Below are positions 6,685 to 11,732 of a stretch of 21,079 bases of DNA, one piece after another. The notes beneath the pieces are model-generated. The model was given only the letters and a program-made list of their open reading frames with translations, did no database searches and was not told the origin of the DNA. Positions within the stretch are counted from its first letter, which is position 1. Each line of letters begins with the position of its first letter. The translations under genes and the position numbers were made by a program. The stretch is taken from the IMG/VR virus record IMGVR_UViG_3300032291_003389, positions 1 to 21,079 of that record; one strand, written 5' to 3'. The stretch comes from a virus.

Positions 6685-7512
6685 TTACACCAATTCGAGT
6701 TTTTCACTCTTCATCATCTCATACGCTCTTGCAAGTCTTGTTAGACCAATACCACCACCAAATCTTGGAAAAAACTTATGAGTTAAAAACTCCTCAAGTT
6801 CTTTTTCAACTCTTTCTTTACCAAATAGTTCAAAAAGTTTTTCACAATATTTTCCATCTTCGATAGAATAGAAATTATTTCTCATTTGCACAACATCACA
6901 ACTTCTTTCTGCACTTCCTATTGTTTCCTGCCCATATAATATAACATCTATTTTATTGAATACATTTCCATCAACCGATTTCATATTCCAAAAAGGATTT
7001 GTTCTTAAAGGGAAATTTTGTAGAGATACAACAGAACCAATTTCTTTCCAAATTTTGGTTTCGTGTTCATTTTCCAAAATTTTAGTTTCATACTCCAAAC
7101 ACATTCTGTCATAATCAACTGCAATTGGTTTATCAAATCCCAAAAACTCCAATAGTTCTTTTTCCAAACTTTCCAAAACAAGCATATCACCCCTGCTTTC
7201 AAATTCAAACATTGGAAAAATCATTTCGTGTCTACCCTCGATTGGGGTTTTTTCTTGACGATAAGATGTTGATACGCAAAACACACCTGGCCAAGTTGGA
7301 TTTTTTAATAATTCATACTCCAACCACATTTGTCCTGTTTGAGGTAAAGGCCAAATCTGACCTTGATACTCAAAGGTTGCAATTGAATGCGGGTTTTCAC
7401 AAGCAGCCAAAATTGATAATCTTGATTGAGTTGGGACCTCAATAAATCCTTTTTTAATGAAGAAAGTTCTCATTTTTTGAACAAGTTCATCGTACACTTT
7501 TGTTTGTTTCAT
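6685..7512 (-). CDS. Stand-alone class II aminoacyl-tRNA-synthetase-like enzyme (Asx/Lys type), 275 aa
   Basis: Carries the catalytic fold of the Asp/Asn/Lys class II synthetases without an N-terminal OB-fold anticodon-binding domain. From the ATG at 7512 I see: KKGFIEVPTQSRL (motif 1 region); SYRQEKTPIEGRHEMIFPMFEFE (motif 2 with its Arg and Glu, written here in two parts: SYRQEKTPIEGRHE and MIFPMFEFE); an ETIGSAERSCD strand like the amino-acid-binding E-x-x-x-G-x-x-R of Asx enzymes; and GGGIGLTRLARAYE (motif 3 with the ATP-binding Arg). All core residues appear intact, so it likely makes an aminoacyl-adenylate. Relatives of this size include archaeal asparagine synthetase (AsnRS paralogue) and EpmA-type protein modifiers; a truncated tRNA ligase is the other option. 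An upstream in-frame TTG at 7569 falls in a terminator hairpin and is rejected as start. Confidence 0.8.
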   Translation of the reverse strand: MKQTKVYDELVQKMRTFFIKKGFIEVPTQSRLSILAACENPHSIATFEYQGQIWPLPQTGQMWLEYELLKNPTWPGVFCVSTSYRQEKTPIEGRHEMIFPMFEFESRGDMLVLESLEKELLEFLGFDKPIAVDYDRMCLEYETKILENEHETKIWKEIGSVVSLQNFPLRTNPFWNMKSVDGNVFNKIDVILYGQETIGSAERSCDVVQMRNNFYSIEDGKYCEKLFELFGKERVEKELEEFLTHKFFPRFGGGIGLTRLARAYEMMKSEKLELV

Positions 7513-7552
7513 TTTTTGTTTTTTATGGTTTATTTTATTTAAATTTATGAGC

Positions 7553-7580
7553 AAAAAAAATCCCTTCAAAATAGAAGGGA
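7553..7580 (-). terminator. Intrinsic terminator upstream of the synthetase-like gene
   Basis: Stem TCCCTTC (7561-7567) / GAAGGGA (7574-7580), loop of 6 nt, followed on the minus strand by eight T residues (7560-7553). It is directed to the minus strand and lies 41 nt before the ATG at 7512. The stop codon of a 26-codon ORF (7566-7646) is inside the hairpin. Confidence 0.75.
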
Positions 7581-7646
7581 ATTAAAATAATTTATAATGT
7601 ATAATACGTTTCGGCTATAAATAAAGTTTCGAAATTTTTCCAACAT
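7566..7646 (-). CDS. Candidate 26-aa leader or small protein
   Basis: ATG at 7646 opens a 26-codon frame beginning MLEKFRNFIYSRN and ending NYFNSLLF, with TGA at 7568-7566 inside the terminator hairpin. Four of 26 residues are Asn (7, 13, 19, 22). A TATTTATT octamer stands 12 nt before the ATG, the same spacing as for the TerL gene. Its placement before a gene related to asparagine activation suggests a leader peptide, but AT-rich DNA easily produces Asn codons and I see no alternative antiterminator pairing. It could also be a free-standing small protein, or not translated. Confidence 0.3.
   Translation of the reverse strand: MLEKFRNFIYSRNVLYIINYFNSLLF
7616..7623 (-). promoter_or_regulatory. 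Second TATTTATA octamer upstream of the synthetase-like gene
   Basis: On the minus strand it falls inside the 26-codon ORF, 111 nt before the ATG at 7512. If it is a promoter, the transcript would reach the terminator at 7553-7580 after roughly 50 nt. Confidence 0.3.
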
Positions 7647-7650
7647 CAAA

Positions 7651-7658
7651 AATAAATA
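7651..7658 (-). promoter_or_regulatory. TATTTATT octamer before the 26-codon ORF
   Basis: 12 nt from its first T to the ATG at 7646 on the minus strand, within the spacing range seen for clear genes. Confidence 0.35.
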
Positions 7659-7683
7659 TACACTTTAACAAAAAAAAACTAAA

Positions 7684-7691
7684 TAAATTTG
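7684..7691 (+). promoter_or_regulatory. Possible Bacteroidota-type -7 element (TAAATTTG)
   Basis: TAAATTTG matches the published Bacteroidota -7 consensus TAnnTTTG. It lies 49 nt before the ATG at 7733. No convincing -33 TTTG is visible at the expected distance. The gene lacks the phage octamer, so a host-type promoter would make sense. Confidence 0.3.
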
Positions 7692-7732
7692 GTTTGTTTT
7701 ATTTTTTTTTCTACCTTGTAAAAAAATTAATT

Positions 7733-8137
7733 ATGAAATACATTTTATCCATTTTTATTCTTTTCTTGTCAACTTTAACTTATTCACAAAATTTTGTTGA
7801 GATTTCAATTAAAAAGACAAAAGAAGAAATGTTTCAAGACACGACATTAGTTAGCATTGCAAAAGAATGTCACGTAGATTTGTCGAAATACACCGTCTTA
7901 TCTCTTAGCAAAATAATTGATACAATAAATTTTTACGAAACACATAAATATAATTGCAGAATTGTAAAACAAGAAATTTATTTTACAAAAAAAGATGACG
8001 TTTCATTCCGTTTTTATGAAAAAACAAATAATGAAACGTCAAAAAAAAGAATTAATGAAAAATTTATATTTTGTTATATTTCAAAACAAAAAAATTCCAA
8101 TAACAAATATGAAATGTTTTTATATAGAATTGAGTAA
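7733..8137 (+). CDS. Small secreted protein with signal peptide, 134 aa
   Basis: Unknown function. The start is taken as the ATG at 7733, because the longer frame begins with TTG at 7694 and would put 13 residues before a perfect signal peptide. Residues 1-19 are MKYILSIFILFLSTLTYSQ: a Lys, a hydrophobic core, then T-Y-S-Q, the usual Bacteroidota cleavage context. The mature part (~115 aa) is mixed and Lys-rich, with Cys at about residues 45, 69 and 113, and no lipobox. Context: it stands alone between divergent and convergent phage genes, without an octamer but with a host-like -7 element, and its codon use is even more A-rich than neighbours. It could be a moron-type gene acting in the periplasm or envelope (for example superinfection exclusion), which is inference. 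Confidence 0.7.
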   Translation: MKYILSIFILFLSTLTYSQNFVEISIKKTKEEMFQDTTLVSIAKECHVDLSKYTVLSLSKIIDTINFYETHKYNCRIVKQEIYFTKKDDVSFRFYEKTNNETSKKRINEKFIFCYISKQKNSNNKYEMFLYRIE

Positions 8138-8139
8138 AA

Positions 8140-8682
8140 TTACTTAGGAATTGATTGGTTTGTTGGTATTGAACCAAGAACTCTTGCAGTCATTGATTCA
8201 TATCTTTTACCCAATCCAATTTTACCGGCAAGACCCTTTTTACTTCTTTTGGTTTTGCTGGTAATTCCCATTTTAACCCATACCAAACCTTTATTATTCT
8301 CATCATAAGTTGGAACATAAACCAAATTAGGATTATCGTTCATAAATTCTTTGTTTAAAGGTCCTACCCACTCTTCATATGGGCTAACATAACCAACTTT
8401 AGTAACCAACCAATTAGGATTACTTTCAATTTCATTTTTTGAAGGTACTCCAAATACTTTTGTCATATTTTGAATTTGAACACTAAGTCCATCAGATTCA
8501 CTGTAAATACCTTTAACCAATCCAACGGTTGTTTGTCCAAATCCACCCTCTTTTAATGCAGGAAAACTAAACGAATAATCCTGTTCTTTCAATAAATAAA
8601 GTTTTTTGGTCGCACTTTCGTGTAGTGACAAAATTCTTTGTCTTTCTTCTTGGTCAACTTCAAACATTTTCTTTTTCAACAT
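8140..8682 (-). CDS. Phage protein with two leader-like (L)xE sites, 180 aa
   Basis: Unknown function. The N-terminus reads FEVDQEERQRILSLHESATK then KLYLLKEQDYSF. The RILxLHExATK...EQ pattern is one I recall at the start of otherwise unrelated phage proteins. It contains L-H-E/S (E22) and L-K-E/Q (E33), both fitting the gp21 cleavage rule. The body (~40-150) is beta-rich (GFGQTTVGLVKGIYSESDG, LVTKVGYVSPYEEWVGPL, LVYVPTYDENNKGLVWVKMG), and the tail is strongly basic (TSKTKRSKKGLAGKIGLGKRYE). An alternative start is the second Met at 8667. It has an octamer 23 nt upstream in a palindromic divergent region, and ends 2 bp from the convergent 7733 gene with no terminator. Confidence 0.65.
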   Translation of the reverse strand: MLKKKMFEVDQEERQRILSLHESATKKLYLLKEQDYSFSFPALKEGGFGQTTVGLVKGIYSESDGLSVQIQNMTKVFGVPSKNEIESNPNWLVTKVGYVSPYEEWVGPLNKEFMNDNPNLVYVPTYDENNKGLVWVKMGITSKTKRSKKGLAGKIGLGKRYESMTARVLGSIPTNQSIPK

Positions 8683-8697
8683 AAATTATATTTTAAT

Positions 8698-8705
8698 AAT
8701 AAATA
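8698..8705 (-). promoter_or_regulatory. TATTTATT octamer before the 8140-8682 gene
   Basis: Minus-strand copy 23 nt before the ATG at 8682; left arm of the divergent palindrome. Confidence 0.45.
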
Positions 8706-8709
8706 TCAA

Positions 8710-8717
8710 TATTTATT
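8710..8717 (+). promoter_or_regulatory. TATTTATT octamer before the 8732 gene
   Basis: Plus-strand copy 22 nt before the ATG at 8732; right arm of the divergent palindrome. Confidence 0.45.
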
Positions 8718-8731
8718 ATAAATGTTGAGTT

Positions 8732-9100
8732 ATGGAAAATTTACTTTCTTTAACTTGGTACGTCGAGTCTCCAATTGACTTTGAACACAAACAATATGTT
8801 CTGTGGGTTTATTTGCAAAAAGTTGACGTTAGTTTTCTAAAAAAAGAATTATCTCCTCACCTCCTTTATATGGAAAGACTTATTGACGAATTACATTTCT
8901 TCAACAGTGCATTTACAATGATTAAAAGTGATTTTGACAAACACAGATATGTCTTTTTTGAAAATGTGAAGTTGGAAGGTGAAGATAATAAATTCATCTA
9001 CGAAATAAGAGATATTGTGGACTTTGCAATACCACAAGTAGAATCCCGAATAAAAACAGGTTATAAAATCTTCGAAAGAAACAAACAAATTCTATATTAG
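8732..9100 (+). CDS. Hypothetical protein, 122 aa
   Basis: Unrecognised. Opens MENLLSLTWYVESPIDFEHK, then helical segments (YVLWVYLQKVDVSFLKKEL; LLYMERLIDELHFFNSAF) rich in aromatic residues, and ends basic (SRIKTGYKIFERNKQILY). No signal peptide, membrane segment or catalytic motif. The style (MEN start, short, one-gene unit with octamer, overlapping its convergent neighbour) is the same as for the 137-aa protein at 5292, but the sequences do not match. Its end overlaps the endonuclease gene by 9 bp. I believe it is conserved in related phages but cannot verify this. Confidence 0.6.
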   Translation: MENLLSLTWYVESPIDFEHKQYVLWVYLQKVDVSFLKKELSPHLLYMERLIDELHFFNSAFTMIKSDFDKHRYVFFENVKLEGEDNKFIYEIRDIVDFAIPQVESRIKTGYKIFERNKQILY

Positions 9101-9781
9101 AATCTTATTTGATTTTCTGATATTCTCGTCCGCCCACATAGGTTGAAGGTTTTCCAAGCTCCAACATCTTATAAACTCATTATCTCCGATTTCTTGGAAG
9201 TTAAATGCGGTGATTGGAGTAATGTGGTCAACGTGCCATTCACCGTAATTTTCCCACGTCATACCCTCTGAGAATTGATTTTCCAAGTGAGTTGCAAGTT
9301 CTTCAGGAGAATATTGTAATATCTCAAAATAATGACCGTATTTGTTCAGGTTATTTTCTTTTAGTACAGTCCATATTGCGGTTCTGAAATTGGCTACGAG
9401 TTTGTATAGGGGGTCGTTTGCTTTTCTTGTTTTTTCGTAGTTTCTTTTATTTTCTCTGTGTTTATCAATATTTTTTTCTCTCCATTCTTTGTGGTACTGA
9501 TTTAAATAATCTCTTTTATTTTCAGACCATTTTTTGTGATTGTTCTTCAATCGTTCTTTAGTTTCAGGTTTAGAAAAATATTTTTTAGTTGCAACTTCTC
9601 TACCACCAATATATCTTCTTCCTGAAGGTCCTAATTTAACACCATTTTCTTTAAGAATTCTATTAATTGTTGGCTTACTAATACCCATTTTTAATGATAT
9701 GGTCGGGGTACCTAATAATTCTTCATTATACATTTTCAAAATAATATCTAACTCTTCTTTTTTTAATTCTATCTTTTTCAT
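9092..9781 (-). CDS. HTH-HNH homing-type endonuclease, 229 aa
   Basis: A free-standing site-specific DNA endonuclease, probably a mobile homing-type gene. Residues ~20-47 form a helix-turn-helix (PTISLKMGISKPTINRILKE) that may contribute to DNA recognition. Residues ~65-120 are a very basic linker (repeated K/R-N-K/R patterns). The C-terminal HNH domain has EWHVDHITPI (H183, D185, H186), FNF and CWSLENLQPMWADENIRKSNK with N201, the usual HNH layout. It sits directly downstream of the capsid gene terminator but has its own octamer 11 nt before the ATG, so it is expressed separately. A gene next to a conserved head gene is a common home for such elements. Confidence 0.88.
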   Translation of the reverse strand: MKKIELKKEELDIILKMYNEELLGTPTISLKMGISKPTINRILKENGVKLGPSGRRYIGGREVATKKYFSKPETKERLKNNHKKWSENKRDYLNQYHKEWREKNIDKHRENKRNYEKTRKANDPLYKLVANFRTAIWTVLKENNLNKYGHYFEILQYSPEELATHLENQFSEGMTWENYGEWHVDHITPITAFNFQEIGDNEFIRCWSLENLQPMWADENIRKSNKILI

Positions 9782-9784
9782 AAT

Positions 9785-9792
9785 TATAAATA
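9785..9792 (-). promoter_or_regulatory. TATTTATA octamer before the HNH endonuclease
   Basis: Minus-strand CTATATTTATAATTATG, 11 nt from the first T of TATTTATA to the ATG at 9781. It follows the capsid-gene terminator at 9840-9863. Confidence 0.45.
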
Positions 9793-9832
9793 TAGAACAT
9801 TTTTCCGAAAAATCAATTGTTTTGTTGAAAAA

Positions 9833-9863
9833 ATAAAAAAAGGAGACAATTTCTTGTCTCCTT
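9833..9863 (-). terminator. Terminator of the major capsid protein gene
   Basis: Perfect 10-bp stem AAGGAGACAA (9840-9849) / TTGTCTCCTT (9854-9863) with a 4-nt loop. The minus-strand T-run (TTTTTTTATTTTTTC) follows. It lies 23 nt past the capsid stop codon. Confidence 0.9.
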
Positions 9864-9885
9864 AAGTTTATTTTTAAAAGATTGA

Positions 9886-11697
9886 TTATCTCAATTCTCT
9901 TAAATCAAATGTACGAACACCATCAACTGTAATACGTCCGTAAAAACGGTTGTTCACCATCTTTTTTGCGTATCTCGTCATAATACCCTTGATTGGAGTA
10001 AAGTTGAACGGATTGTACATTGTAGGAGTTAATTGTAGAGGTACATACGGTGCGTAGATGTAACCTGTGTCTAACAATGAAGTTCCTTTGTGTCCCAACA
10101 AAATTTGGTTTGGTGGGAAGTAAGGGTCACGATAAACTTGGTAACGACCAGCTAAAGTACCTACTCTTTCAATACCCATATTGTATTGGTCCTGCTCAGG
10201 AGCTGCGTTTGAAACGTGGAAATACTCCAAGTCATCAAATACTGCACTGATTTCAGAAGAAACCACAATCCAGTTAGCACCACCTCTCAAAGTTGATTTG
10301 TGGATTTGAGCTGAAATTTGGTTGATTGCTGTAATCAATGTTTGGTTCCAGTCTTTCTGAGTGTAAGGAATAGCGTTTCCTCCGAGTCTCTTCCATCCGT
10401 TGTAATCCCAACGTAAATTCCAAGCTGCACCTTTTCTAAGGTCACGAAGGATTTCACGGTCGATTTCAGCCGCAACCTGCTCTGACAACAATGCTGTCAA
10501 TTCAGCTTCAGCGTCAATGTTGTGGAATGCCGCAACGTCTTGAGCCATTTCAGGAGACCATTGTGCTCTCAACTTTCTTTCAGTTACAGAAACTGTAACA
10601 GACTGAAGGTCAAAAGATACCTCACCGATTCTATCTTCGAATTCCATATTCTTGTAAACTCTGTAAGTTGCTCCGAAAGCTACGTATGGGTTAGACAATA
10701 CTGCCGCCAAAGTAGTTGAGAAACCTGAGTAACCGTCAAGTGAGTTTGCACCTACGTTACAAGGAACTTGTAAGTCTACCTCAAGATAAATCTTACCATC
10801 TGCACTACAGATATTATCGTAAGCACCACCATTACCTGTTGTAGGGAATGAAGTTGTTGTTTGACTACCGTACTGAACGATACCTTTACCGTATTTCTGA
10901 GTTACAACTCTGAATAACAAAGGACCCGCACCGAAGTTTGCGTCTGTAGTAACACCTGAGAATGCGGCACCAACAGCAGTTCTAGCACTAACTTGTAAAT
11001 CTGAAAGGAAAGATTCATTATCCATTGTTTGACCATCAGGACCGATTAATTTACCAGCTCCGCCAGATGCGAAACCTGATAAAGAGATTAATACTTTTCT
11101 GTAGTTACCTGGACCGTAACCTGAAGTTACTAAGTCGCCTGCACTCCATACAACAGTATCAACCGACGCACTAATTGCAGAAAACTGACCTTTAGAATAG
11201 TCGAATAAACCTGGAGGGTCAAGAGCCGGTTCGCCACCTTCGTAGAATCTGTCATACAAATTCTTGTCAGTGTTATAGTTGTAACCATCACCAGGTGCTC
11301 CTGTTGGGTTGTTTGGAGAACCTACAGGTGCTCTGTGTTGACCCGGATTTGTAGTTTCATACCCTTGGATATTTGGTACGAAGTAGAACAACTTACCGAT
11401 TGGAAGGTTCATAGCTTGTACAGAAACGATGTCGTTAGCCAACAACTTAGAGAATACTCTACGTACGATTGGGAAAACTACAGTTTCGAAAGAACCTGAG
11501 TCAGATGTTGATGATGCTTCGTTAATCAACCAAGAAGCTTGGTTTTCATATAACTGAGCAACGTTTTCTTTTAGGTGGCCTTTAAGACCTTCGAGGAACC
11601 CTAATTTGTCCCATTTGTTGATTGTGTCTTCTTTGATAACTTTAAGGTGCTTAAGACCGATGTTACCAACGAGACCTGATTCTAATAATGCTCCCAT
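9886..11697 (-). CDS. Major capsid protein, T4 gp23-like, 603 aa
   Basis: Forms the hexamers of the head shell. The N-terminal region KENVAQLYENQASWLINEAS, followed by FPIVRRVFSKLLANDIVSVQAMNLPIGKLFYFVP, is the gp23-family signature (given here in parts). The predicted prohead-protease site is I-N-E60/A61, close to the T4 site after E65, leaving ~543 mature residues. The centre carries a family-variable Gly/Ala/Ser-rich insertion (~100-330). The C-terminal part has conserved SPEMAQDVAAFHNIDAEAEL, GGANWIVVSSEISAVFDDL and a YAPYVPLQLTPTMYNPFNF stretch. T4 gp23 is 521 aa, so this one is larger. Its GC content and codon use look less AT-rich than neighbours, as expected for a highly expressed gene. 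No octamer is visible upstream; probably transcribed with the scaffold gene. Confidence 0.95.
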   Translation of the reverse strand: MGALLESGLVGNIGLKHLKVIKEDTINKWDKLGFLEGLKGHLKENVAQLYENQASWLINEASSTSDSGSFETVVFPIVRRVFSKLLANDIVSVQAMNLPIGKLFYFVPNIQGYETTNPGQHRAPVGSPNNPTGAPGDGYNYNTDKNLYDRFYEGGEPALDPPGLFDYSKGQFSAISASVDTVVWSAGDLVTSGYGPGNYRKVLISLSGFASGGAGKLIGPDGQTMDNESFLSDLQVSARTAVGAAFSGVTTDANFGAGPLLFRVVTQKYGKGIVQYGSQTTTSFPTTGNGGAYDNICSADGKIYLEVDLQVPCNVGANSLDGYSGFSTTLAAVLSNPYVAFGATYRVYKNMEFEDRIGEVSFDLQSVTVSVTERKLRAQWSPEMAQDVAAFHNIDAEAELTALLSEQVAAEIDREILRDLRKGAAWNLRWDYNGWKRLGGNAIPYTQKDWNQTLITAINQISAQIHKSTLRGGANWIVVSSEISAVFDDLEYFHVSNAAPEQDQYNMGIERVGTLAGRYQVYRDPYFPPNQILLGHKGTSLLDTGYIYAPYVPLQLTPTMYNPFNFTPIKGIMTRYAKKMVNNRFYGRITVDGVRTFDLRELR

Positions 11698-11732
11698 TTT
11701 TTTATAGGTTTTTATTTGGTTTATTTAATTTT

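Larger units (their letters stand above)
8696..8719. repeat. Palindrome made of two opposed TATTTATT octamers
   Basis: Perfect inverted repeat with 11-bp arms (ATAATAAATAT at 8696-8706 and its reverse complement at 8709-8719) around CA. Each arm contains one octamer, one facing 8682 and one facing 8732, at 23 and 22 nt from the two start codons. It could be a divergent promoter pair or an operator. Confidence 0.6.

Noticed and set aside
7513-7569. Longer start (TTG at 7569) for the synthetase-like gene
   Set aside because: The codon is TTG, it lies inside a terminator hairpin, and the added residues have no family support. The ATG at 7512 is preferred.
7694-7732. TTG start for the secreted protein
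   Set aside because: It adds 13 residues before a textbook signal peptide starting at the ATG at 7733.
8138-8150. Terminator between the convergent genes ending at 8137 and 8140
   Set aside because: Only a 5-bp AGTAA/TTACT inverted repeat with no T-run; too weak.
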